DNA of 36,428 bases from Formivibrio sp. (GTDB taxonomy: Bacteria; Pseudomonadota; Gammaproteobacteria; Burkholderiales; Chitinibacteraceae). Shown here one piece after another: positions 16,357-24,576 of this stretch. The translations under genes were made by a program, and so were the position numbers. The stretch covers positions 1 through 36,428 of the forward strand of contig JARLJJ010000202.1 in NCBI GenBank assembly GCA_031291275.1. Direction: 5' to 3'. The notes below the pieces were generated by a model. The model was given only the letters and a program-made list of their open reading frames with translations, made no database searches and was not told where the DNA came from. Every line of letters begins with the position of its first letter. The first letter of the stretch is position 1.

Positions 16357-17811
16357 TCAGGCCTCCTCGTGCCAGCATAGGCCGTCGCGCGAGAGTAGGG
16401 CGGACGATGCCGCCGGTCCCCAAGTGCCTGCGGTGTAGGGTTTGGGACCTTCCGGATTACTTTCCCACGCTTCAAGAATGGGTTCAACCCATTTCCAGGC
16501 TGCGATTTGCTCATCGCGACGCACGAACAGTGAAAGATCGCCACGAATCACATCCATCAACAGGCGCTCATAGGCTTCCGGCGAGCGCGATTCAAATACC
16601 TCTTTGAAATCGAGATCAAGAAAGACAGGGCGCAGGCGCATTTGATCGCCTGGTTGTTTAGCCATCAAGTGCAAGCGCACGGATTCATTGGGCTGCAGGC
16701 GGATGACCAGACGGTTTGGTGTCATGGGCTGGCGGCCGAAAATCGAGTGCGGTACCTTGCGGAAATTGACCACGATTTCTGCCAGGCGCTCGGACATGCG
16801 CTTGCCGGTGCGCAGATAGAAAGGCACGCCGGCCCAGCGCCAGGAACTGATTTCGGTCTTGAGCGCCACAAAGGTTTCGGTGCGCGAATGCGGCGCGACA
16901 CCGGGCTCGTCCTGATAGCCATCTGCCGGTTTGCCTTCGGCGGCCCCGGCGCGATATTGGCCACGCACCACCTTGGTCAGCAGGCCTTCTTGATCAAGCG
17001 GTTTGAGCGAGCGCAATACTTTGAGTTTTTCGTCACGTACCGCGTCGGCGTTGATCGAAGCGGGCGGTTCCATGGCGACGATACATAACAGTTGCAACAG
17101 GTGATTTTGCACCATGTCGCGCAGTGCCCCGGTATGGTCATAGAATGCTGCCCGGCTTTCCACGCCCACCTGTTCAGTAACCGTGATCTGCACGTCACTG
17201 ATCCATTCGCGGCGCCAGAGCGGTTCCAGAAAGGTATTGCCAAAACGCAGGGCGAGCAGGTTCTGTACCGGCTCTTTACCCAGGTAATGGTCGATGCGGT
17301 AAATTTGCTGCTCGGTAAAGTAGGCGCCGACGGTATCGTTGATCTGGTTGGAAGAATCCAGATCATGTCCCAGTGGTTTTTCCAGCACGACGCGCGAATT
17401 GCCCAAATTCAGTTTGGCAGCAGCAATGTTCTGGCAGACGCCAGCAAACAAGTCCGGGCTGGTGGATAGGTAGAATATCCGTGCACGACCAGGATGTTTA
17501 TCGAGAAGTTTTCCCAGGCTTTGGAAGTCGCCCGGGTTTTCAACATCAAGTTGCAGGAAGTCAATGCGCTGGGTAAATGCTTCCCAGATATCCAAGGCAA
17601 AAAAAGTGCCCAAATAGTCTTCAACTTGTGGGCGAATTTTTTCGAGATAGGTTGCAGTATCAGGCTGTGAACGTCCCAAGCAGACAATTCGGCCTTCCGG
17701 CAGTTTATTTCCACGATGAAGGTGATAAAGTGCTGGGAGCAGTTTGCGGATAACCAAATCACCCGTGCCGCCAAAAAGCACCATGTCAAAAGGAGGGTAC
17801 GTTGCCTTCAT
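16357..17811 (-). CDS. zwf: Glucose-6-phosphate 1-dehydrogenase
   Basis: Zwf oxidises glucose 6-phosphate to 6-phosphogluconolactone with NADP or NAD, the entry to the oxidative pentose phosphate and Entner-Doudoroff routes. The 484-residue length is normal. The coenzyme motif 'LFGGTGDLVIRKLLPALYHL' is at residues 12-31 and the substrate-binding and catalytic 'RIDHYLGKEPVQNLLALRFGN' is at about 172-192. It is the first gene of zwf-pgl-hexR-pgi, reading away from edd, and abuts pgl. A promoter-like TTGCCG/TAGGAT pair overlaps a degenerate HexR site upstream, so repression by the downstream gene product is likely. No oddities are seen in the coding sequence. Confidence 0.97.
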   Translation of the reverse strand: MKATYPPFDMVLFGGTGDLVIRKLLPALYHLHRGNKLPEGRIVCLGRSQPDTATYLEKIRPQVEDYLGTFFALDIWEAFTQRIDFLQLDVENPGDFQSLGKLLDKHPGRARIFYLSTSPDLFAGVCQNIAAAKLNLGNSRVVLEKPLGHDLDSSNQINDTVGAYFTEQQIYRIDHYLGKEPVQNLLALRFGNTFLEPLWRREWISDVQITVTEQVGVESRAAFYDHTGALRDMVQNHLLQLLCIVAMEPPASINADAVRDEKLKVLRSLKPLDQEGLLTKVVRGQYRAGAAEGKPADGYQDEPGVAPHSRTETFVALKTEISSWRWAGVPFYLRTGKRMSERLAEIVVNFRKVPHSIFGRQPMTPNRLVIRLQPNESVRLHLMAKQPGDQMRLRPVFLDLDFKEVFESRSPEAYERLLMDVIRGDLSLFVRRDEQIAAWKWVEPILEAWESNPEGPKPYTAGTWGPAASSALLSRDGLCWHEEA

Positions 17812-17864
17812 TGTCGAATAATCCTCGCGGCCAAAGGGTTAAAGTCCAAGCGGACAATTTGTAG

Positions 17865-17889
17865 TGTAGTAACTGTTAATCCTACTACA
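17865..17889 (-). promoter_or_regulatory. zwf promoter -10 region with degenerate HexR-like operator
   Basis: TGTAGTA (17865-17871) and TACTACA (17883-17889) form a 7-bp inverted repeat with an 11-bp spacer. Read on the minus strand it begins TGTAGTAGGATTA, matching the first part of the HexR consensus TGTARTWWWAYTACA but not its end. A TTGCCG/TAGGAT promoter with an 18-bp spacer overlaps it, 50-80 bp before the zwf ATG. Confidence 0.45.
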
Positions 17890-18020
17890 GTAGCTGGCTG
17901 TGCGGCAAAGGTAAAAACGAACAGTTTTGTGTTTCTTCTGCTTGTGAATGAACTTGTATTCCCTAGCTTGCTGCCGTTTTATGTGTTCGACTCATCTCGG
18001 TCGTATTGGGGTGTGATGGG

Positions 18021-18053
18021 TTGAAATCACGGGTCTGTTGTAGTAAAACTACC
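18021..18053 (+). promoter_or_regulatory. edd promoter overlapped by near-perfect HexR site
   Basis: TTGAAA (18021-18026) is followed after 17 bp by TAAAAC (18044-18049). The sequence TGTAGTAAAACTACC (18039-18053) matches the known HexR consensus TGTARTWWWAYTACA at 14 of 15 positions and covers the -10 element. Binding there would repress edd. The edd ATG is 64 bp further on. Confidence 0.7.
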
Positions 18054-18116
18054 CGTTTCCTCCTTGTTAATGTATGCCTGCGTACTGCGGGTGACTTTGT
18101 TGCGGAGTGTTCTGCT

Positions 18117-19940
18117 ATGCCTCTTCATCCCGGTATTGTTGCTATTACCGAACGCATTATTCGGCGCAGCGAAGTCACGCGAAGCCGGTATTTGCAGCAA
18201 ATAGCAGCCGCGGCCAAAACTTCCCCTGTTCGTGACGCATTGGCCTGTGCTAATCAAGCGCACGCATGGGCTGCAGCACCGCGCGAAGATAAGTTGATTT
18301 TACGGGCATTACGCCAGCCTAATTTGGCTATTGTTTCCGCATATAACGACATGCTCTCGGCGCACCAGCCTTACGAGCGGTATCCCGCCATTATCAAAGC
18401 CGCTGCGCGCGAAGCAGGGGCTACTGCACAGGTGGCAGGTGGGGTGCCGGCCATGTGCGATGGTGTGACACAGGGTTATGCAGGGATGGAGCTGTCACTA
18501 TTCAGCCGCGATGTAATTGCGCTTTCTACGGCTGTTTCGCTTTCGCATAATGTGTTTGATGCCGCGTTATGCTTGGGGGTGTGTGACAAGATTGTGCCCG
18601 GACTGTTGATGGGCGCATTGAGCTTTGGTCATCTGCCTGCGGTGTTTGTTCCTGCCGGACCTATGCTCAGCGGTATTAGTAATAGTGAGAAATCCAAAAC
18701 GCGCCAGTTGTATGCTGAAGGAAAAACCAGCAAGGATGCGCTATTGGCTTCGGAAGAGAGTGCATATCACGGGGCTGGTACCTGCACGTTCTACGGTACG
18801 GCCAACTCAAACCAGATGCTGATGGAAATCATGGGCTTGCATCTGCCCGGCGCCGCATTTGTTCCTCCTAATACGCCATTGCGCGATGCTTTAACTGCAG
18901 CGGCCGCACGTCGAGCTGTTGAGATTACAGCACAAGGCGCCCAGTACACGCCGGTGGGTCGAATCGTCGATGAAAAAGCCATTGTGAACGGTATTGTGGG
19001 GCTCATGGCGACGGGTGGGTCAACCAATCACACATTGCATTTGGTCGCCATTGCCAAGGCTGCAGGCATCTTGATCGACTGGACTGATTTCAGTGAGCTG
19101 TCGGCCTTGGTGCCATTATTGGCGCGGATTTACCCTAATGGTCCGGCAGATGTGAATCAGTTCCATGCTGCTGGCGGTATGGCGTTTGTGATTCGTGAAT
19201 TACTCGATGCAGGTTATTTGCACGCGGATGTACAGACAGTAGCAGGCCCTGGGTTGCACCGTTATGCCCAAGCGCCAGAGCTGCGAGATAATTCCCTGCA
19301 ATGGCATGCAATTGCACAGGCTTCGGCCGATGAAACAGTGCTGCATTCAGCAGATCAGCCCTTCAGTGCCGAGGGTGGACTTAAACTGGTTGCCGGCAAT
19401 CTGGGTCGGGCCGTTATCAAGATTTCTGCAGTCAAGCCTGAGCATCGACTGATTGAGGCGCCAGCGCTCTGTTTCAATGATCAGGAAGAGGTGACCGCGG
19501 CATTCAATCGCGGGGAGCTTGATCGGGATTTTGTGGCGATTGTGCGTTTCCAGGGGCCGCGAGCTAATGGGATGCCGGAGCTGCACAAATTGATTCCAAC
19601 GTTGGGTGTGTTGCTCGACAAGGGCTACCGTGTGGCCTTGGTGACTGATGGGCGCATGTCCGGTGCATCCGGTAAAGTGCCTGCTGCGCTACATGTGACC
19701 CCCGAGGCTAAAATGGGCGGTGCGTTGGCTAAAGTGCGCGATGGTGATGTGATCCGATTGGATGCGAATGCAGGGACACTCGATGTGTGCATCAACTCCG
19801 AGGAGTGGTCAGCGCGTAAATGCATTGAGGTTGATCTTTCACGCAACGCATTGGGAATGGGGCGCGAGTTGTTTGGTATATTCCGGGCCAATGCCACGGG
19901 ATCTGAGCAAGGTGGGTGCAGTCTTTTTGTCGGAGATTGA
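18117..19940 (+). CDS. edd: 6-phosphogluconate dehydratase (Entner-Doudoroff)
   Basis: Edd dehydrates 6-phosphogluconate to 2-keto-3-deoxy-6-phosphogluconate, the first committed Entner-Doudoroff step and the source of the HexR effector. The ORF is open from 18006, but the ATG at 18117-18119 ([19 protein letters not shown]) has GGAG 10 bp upstream and gives 607 residues, close to E. coli Edd (603). Extending upstream would translate the HexR site. IlvD/Edd features are clear: '[14 protein letters not shown]' (around residue 78), iron-sulfur cysteines in '[21 protein letters not shown]' and '[18 protein letters not shown]', and '[23 protein letters not shown]' near the C terminus. The usual partner eda is not downstream; gapA follows after 153 bp. 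Confidence 0.96.
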   Translation: MPLHPGIVAITERIIRRSEVTRSRYLQQIAAAAKTSPVRDALACANQAHAWAAAPREDKLILRALRQPNLAIVSAYNDMLSAHQPYERYPAIIKAAAREAGATAQVAGGVPAMCDGVTQGYAGMELSLFSRDVIALSTAVSLSHNVFDAALCLGVCDKIVPGLLMGALSFGHLPAVFVPAGPMLSGISNSEKSKTRQLYAEGKTSKDALLASEESAYHGAGTCTFYGTANSNQMLMEIMGLHLPGAAFVPPNTPLRDALTAAAARRAVEITAQGAQYTPVGRIVDEKAIVNGIVGLMATGGSTNHTLHLVAIAKAAGILIDWTDFSELSALVPLLARIYPNGPADVNQFHAAGGMAFVIRELLDAGYLHADVQTVAGPGLHRYAQAPELRDNSLQWHAIAQASADETVLHSADQPFSAEGGLKLVAGNLGRAVIKISAVKPEHRLIEAPALCFNDQEEVTAAFNRGELDRDFVAIVRFQGPRANGMPELHKLIPTLGVLLDKGYRVALVTDGRMSGASGKVPAALHVTPEAKMGGALAKVRDGDVIRLDANAGTLDVCINSEEWSARKCIEVDLSRNALGMGRELFGIFRANATGSEQGGCSLFVGD

Positions 19941-20030
19941 TCGGGCTGGTCGCACTGTATGAGCGAAAAGCTTTTTTTTCGATTGATTTAGCCGGTTTTA
20001 ATAAAGTTTTTTGTTGTTGCGCAAGGGTAA

Positions 20031-21092
<1,062 letters not shown>

Positions 21093-21110
21093 TACTTTGT
21101 TTTTGCAGTT

Positions 21111-21138
21111 AAAAAGCCACCTTTGGGTGGCTTTTTTT
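21111..21138 (+). terminator. Intrinsic terminator of gapA
   Basis: AAAAAGCCACC (21111-21121) pairs with GGTGGCTTTTT (21126-21136) around a TTTG loop, followed by further T. It begins 18 bp after the gapA stop. Confidence 0.92.
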
Positions 21139-21307
21139 ATAACGGTAAGGGTTTGCCGCAATGTTGCAGTAGGGCGACATGTTGGCCGTAAAAACGTCAA
21201 CAACATTGCATGATTGTAGGCGGGTAGGTAGCCTTGGCAGAAAGACGGTTGCGAATCGTTACCGCCTTGAATGTGTGCACAAGACTTCTTCTACAAAGGA
21301 TAAAAAT

Positions 21308-22363
21308 ATGTTTAAACGCGCTCTGTTTGCTGCATCCGTTGCAGCTGTTTTCGCCGCTCCGGCTTTTGCTGATGTCACCGTTTATGGCGCACTGCGTACG
21401 TCCGTTGAATACAGCAAGGGCAATGGGATCTCCCAAGTGCGGTTGGTTGACGAAAAGTCCGTTCTTGGATTCAAGGGCGAAGACAAGCTGGATAGCGGTC
21501 TGACCCTAATCTGGAAGTCGGAAGAGCGCTTGCACGTTGGTGGTCGGGTTAATTCCCCGAACGATTGGGCTTCCCGTGATCAAATTATTGGACTGAAGGG
21601 CGACTTTGGTACGTTTTCTGCTGGCCAGATGGTCAGCGCCTATGCCGATGCAACTTACCTTTCGCCGGTTCTTGATGATACTTGGGGCATTTCTGATGAC
21701 TCCAACCTCTATAACCAAGGCATAAATGGCGCCCGCAACTCAAGCCTGAAATATGTATCTCCTTCCTTTGGTGGCTTGACAATCGCTGCTTCGGCGGGTG
21801 ACGCCAGAAGAAGCAGTACTGCTTCTACGTTTTCTTACTCAGCTGTAGCAAACTATAGCACCAGCTTGTTTAATGCTGGTGCCGCGTACCAGCGTTATAA
21901 AGATGCAACTGTTGTTGATTTCTCCCCGTCTCCTGCCGGTGGTGCTCATTCTGACAGCTACTTGGTGGGTGCTGGTGTGAAGCCGGTTGCTGGTTTGACT
22001 TTGAGTGCTCACTGGGAGCGTGTCAAGAATACCTTCGCTATTGGTACCGATGCCCGTCAAGACGACTTCGGCTTGGGTGCAGAATACGAAATTGGCAAGT
22101 GGGCATTCCGTACTTACTACTATCAACTTAACGACATTAAGGGCTCGGATGTTTCTGCTGTGTCGGACAGCGGCGCTAAGCATTATCTGTTGACTGCCAA
22201 GTACGCACTGAGCAAGAACACTTCTGCCCTGGCAGCTGTGAACTTTCTGAAGTCGGGTAGCAATGCAACCATCGGTGATACTCTTTCGTTGGCCAATGGC
22301 GCGACTTCAGCGGCGGGTGGCAAGGTTGGTGCTGTCTCTCTGGGTCTGCGTACCGACTTCTAA
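21308..22363 (+). CDS. Gram-negative trimeric porin (second paralogue)
   Basis: The start is ATG 21308-21310 with AAAGGA upstream; the ORF continues 43 codons further back but that part overlaps the intergenic region and would hide the signal peptide. The 351-residue product has the signal MFKRALFAASVAAVFAAPAFA, then 'DVTVYGALRTSVEYS' and 'SVLGFKGEDKLDSGLTLIWKSEERLHVGG', very like the porin at 3019-4167. It contains 'KYVSPSFGGLTIAAS' and ends 'VGAVSLGLRTDF' with the terminal Phe needed for outer-membrane insertion. It is about 30 residues shorter than the first porin, mainly in the middle, suggesting shorter loops. It has its own terminator and sits alone between gapA and hpnC. Confidence 0.93.
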   Translation: MFKRALFAASVAAVFAAPAFADVTVYGALRTSVEYSKGNGISQVRLVDEKSVLGFKGEDKLDSGLTLIWKSEERLHVGGRVNSPNDWASRDQIIGLKGDFGTFSAGQMVSAYADATYLSPVLDDTWGISDDSNLYNQGINGARNSSLKYVSPSFGGLTIAASAGDARRSSTASTFSYSAVANYSTSLFNAGAAYQRYKDATVVDFSPSPAGGAHSDSYLVGAGVKPVAGLTLSAHWERVKNTFAIGTDARQDDFGLGAEYEIGKWAFRTYYYQLNDIKGSDVSAVSDSGAKHYLLTAKYALSKNTSALAAVNFLKSGSNATIGDTLSLANGATSAAGGKVGAVSLGLRTDF

Positions 22364-22390
22364 TCGGATTTTTCGATTGGCAAGTTCAAC

Positions 22391-22416
22391 AAAAAGGCGG
22401 GTTTCCCCGCCTTTTT
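22391..22416 (+). terminator. Intrinsic terminator of the second porin
   Basis: AAAAAGGCGGG (22391-22401) pairs perfectly with CCCGCCTTTTT (22406-22416), with a 4-nt loop and further T downstream. It falls 27 bp after the porin stop and before the hpnC start. Confidence 0.92.
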
Positions 22417-22456
22417 GTTTTATGCTCAGCATCTTTGCAAACTACTGCTTGTTGCC

Positions 22457-23281
22457 ATGCCTTCCCTGACTTCTGAACAATCTGTCGAACATTACGAAAA
22501 TTTCCCGGTAGGCTCTTTCCTGCTGCCGGCGCGTTTTCGCCCTGCTGTGGCGGCGGTGTATCGTTTTGCCCGCTACGCGGACGATCTGGCCGACGAAGGC
22601 GAGGCTTCGGATGCCGAGCGGGTTGCGGCGCTCGATGTTTGTAGCGATGAGCTAGATCGGATTGCTCTGGGCGATATGCCGAACGGGGCGATTTTTACCG
22701 CTCTGGTGCTGCATATCGCAATGCACCGGATTCCAGTGCAATTGTTCAAGGATCTGCTTTCCGCCTTCCGTCAGGATGTAGCAGTCAAGCGTTATGCCGA
22801 TTATGCCTCGGTGCTCGATTACTGCCGCCGCTCGGCGGATCCGGTCGGACGGATTCTTCTGCATATCTTTGGCGAGGCTTCGGCGGAAAATTTGCGCCAA
22901 TCTGATTGCGTCTGTTCGGCCTTGCAGTTGATCAATTTCTGGCAGGATGTGGCGATCGACTGGCAAAAAGCGCGGGTTTACCTGCCGCAGGAAGACCTGA
23001 TCCGTTTTGGCGTGAGCGAGGCGCAAATCGCTGATGGTCGCATGGATAACAAAATGCGCGATCTTCTGGCTTTTCAAGTAGCCCGAACACGAGCCTTGTT
23101 GTACGAAGGCCAGCCACTGGGGCGACGACTGCCGGGTCGCATCGGGTTGGAAATTCGCACCATTGTCGCCGCTGGTGACCGGGTGCTGAAGAAGATCGAA
23201 ACGGTGAACTACGATGTGTTCAATGCGCGGCCGAAGCTGACCGGGCGCGATTGGCCTGGGATTCTCTGGCGGGCATTGTAG
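22457..23281 (+). CDS. hpnC: HpnC-type squalene/phytoene synthase family protein
   Basis: The chosen ATG at 22457-22459 gives 274 residues (MPSLTSEQSVEHYENFPVGSF); no strong ribosome site is visible. The 'HYENFPVGSFLLPARFRPAVAAVYRFARYADDLADEG' region and the second acidic motif 'QLINFWQDVAIDWQKARVYLP' (around residue 155-175) are typical of HpnC, a trans-isoprenyl diphosphate synthase-like enzyme. In hopanoid producers HpnC with HpnD and HpnE makes squalene from farnesyl diphosphate through presqualene diphosphate and hydroxysqualene. Both Asp-rich motifs that bind Mg-diphosphate are present ('DDLADE' and 'NFWQDVAID'). No hpnD, hpnE or cyclase gene is next to it. It starts 40 bp after the porin terminator. 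Confidence 0.85.
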   Translation: MPSLTSEQSVEHYENFPVGSFLLPARFRPAVAAVYRFARYADDLADEGEASDAERVAALDVCSDELDRIALGDMPNGAIFTALVLHIAMHRIPVQLFKDLLSAFRQDVAVKRYADYASVLDYCRRSADPVGRILLHIFGEASAENLRQSDCVCSALQLINFWQDVAIDWQKARVYLPQEDLIRFGVSEAQIADGRMDNKMRDLLAFQVARTRALLYEGQPLGRRLPGRIGLEIRTIVAAGDRVLKKIETVNYDVFNARPKLTGRDWPGILWRAL

Positions 23282-23589
23282 GTTGGCATCAATCTGCTTG
23301 TGCGGTTATTCGGCGCGCAGTGCATCAACAATATTCAACCTGGCATCGAAACTGCCAACTCATGTACTGCCGGCTGGCCTGTGTGTCGTTACATTCAATT
23401 CAATGCAGCTCTCTCTGGATATCAATTTTAAGATGCCGCACGGATAAGCATCGGGCTGCCGGTCTTCACGAAGATTGAGTGAAAGCCGGTTGCCTTATCT
23501 GTGCCTCGGTAAATATCTCGAATGGCAAATTCACGCTGATGCCCATAGGATCAACGAAGAGTGTCGGTGGTGGTGTAGGGGCGGGCTGA
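23282..23589. other. Intergenic region between convergent genes, nothing recognised
   Basis: This 308-base gap separates the ends of hpnC (plus) and the glycosyltransferase gene (minus). Short open frames on both strands lack ribosome sites and family similarity. I see no strong terminator hairpin, RNA gene or repeat. Confidence 0.5.
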
Positions 23590-24462
23590 TCAGCAGTGTT
23601 CGTGCGTTGGATTGTCATGGATGGCATCAAGCAGGGCGGCAACCTTGCCGTCCGGCGAGAATTTGCGCGCAAACAAGGCTGGGCTTGCCTGCAGTTGTGC
23701 TAGATCCTGTTCTGTAAAGGTGCGAGGCGACCATGCCCCGTCCTGCCATTCGATGAGTCGCAATGGGTCGGCAACCAGCTGATCGACAAAAGCGCTGTGC
23801 CAGAGCAGTGTCTGGAAGAACATTTCATCGGGTACCAGTGTGCGACGGAAAAAACGCACTACTTGCGGGTATGCCGCGCAAAAATCCAGTAGCCAGCGGC
23901 AGGCTGGGGCAGAAAGCATCCACCACTGCGAGCCGGCGTGTACTTCGCGCAGTGGGTGAGGCAAACGACGGCGCAGACCGTAGTGATTGATGGTGCGTTG
24001 CAATTTTTGCAGCAGGCGGCCGGCAGAGTTTCCATTCAAGCGCTCGCAGTGAAACGCTTCATAGCGGTAACGCACATCAAATTGTGTCAGGTTACGCATA
24101 TCGATAAATCCGGCGGCGCCGGATTGGGTCAACTTCTCTGTAATGGCGGTGTGCGGGTGCAGGGGGTAATCCTGCCCGGAAAGCAGTATCAGCCAGTCGC
24201 AGCCATCATCAAGTGCCGTTCGTATCAAGCGTAGCGTGGCATCGACCAACGAAAAACCGCCCCAACGGCAGGGTTGGCGCTGGATCCAGGTGGCAGGGAG
24301 TTTGGTGTTTGCTACAGCAGTTTGCATCGCGGAAAAAATTTCGCGCGGGGTGTTGGCATCAATATGTAAATACAGATGCACCCCAGGAGCAGCCAAGCGC
24401 GCAGCCAGGCTACCAAGCTGTTGCGGATGGGCGTGGGCTAGAATCAGATAGGCAATTTTCAT
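23590..24462 (-). CDS. Core-2/I-branching-type glycosyltransferase (GT14-like)
   Basis: The 290-residue protein starts MKIAYLILAHAHPQQLGSLAARL, followed by 'LYLHIDANTPREIF', 'CRWGGFSLVDATLRLIRTAL' and 'WLILLSGQDYPLHPHTAI', then 'AGSQWWMLSAPACRWLLDF' and 'VPDEMFFQTLLW'. These blocks are those of the 'Branch' family (GT14), whose animal members are beta-1,6-N-acetylglucosaminyltransferases. Bacterial members are thought to decorate capsule, lipopolysaccharide or exopolysaccharide, but the donor and acceptor here are unknown. There is no signal peptide or membrane segment, so it is likely cytoplasmic or membrane-associated. It stands alone, convergent with hpnC and divergent from the hybrid kinase, and no other glycan synthesis gene is nearby. 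Confidence 0.8.
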   Translation of the reverse strand: MKIAYLILAHAHPQQLGSLAARLAAPGVHLYLHIDANTPREIFSAMQTAVANTKLPATWIQRQPCRWGGFSLVDATLRLIRTALDDGCDWLILLSGQDYPLHPHTAITEKLTQSGAAGFIDMRNLTQFDVRYRYEAFHCERLNGNSAGRLLQKLQRTINHYGLRRRLPHPLREVHAGSQWWMLSAPACRWLLDFCAAYPQVVRFFRRTLVPDEMFFQTLLWHSAFVDQLVADPLRLIEWQDGAWSPRTFTEQDLAQLQASPALFARKFSPDGKVAALLDAIHDNPTHEHC

Positions 24463-24576
24463 AGATGTGGCGAAAGCATACCGCAGGCAGGACTTGTAGC
24501 AAAAGCAAAGTCCGATTTTAGCCTGTCCCTGCTACTATCAACGATAAGTGTTTAGTCGAGTGTTCTGGAGCACAGC

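Noticed and set aside
23466..23672. Minus-strand frame overlapping the end of the glycosyltransferase gene
   Set aside because: Proline-rich, overlaps a conserved gene and has no start signal; I could not support a gene remnant.
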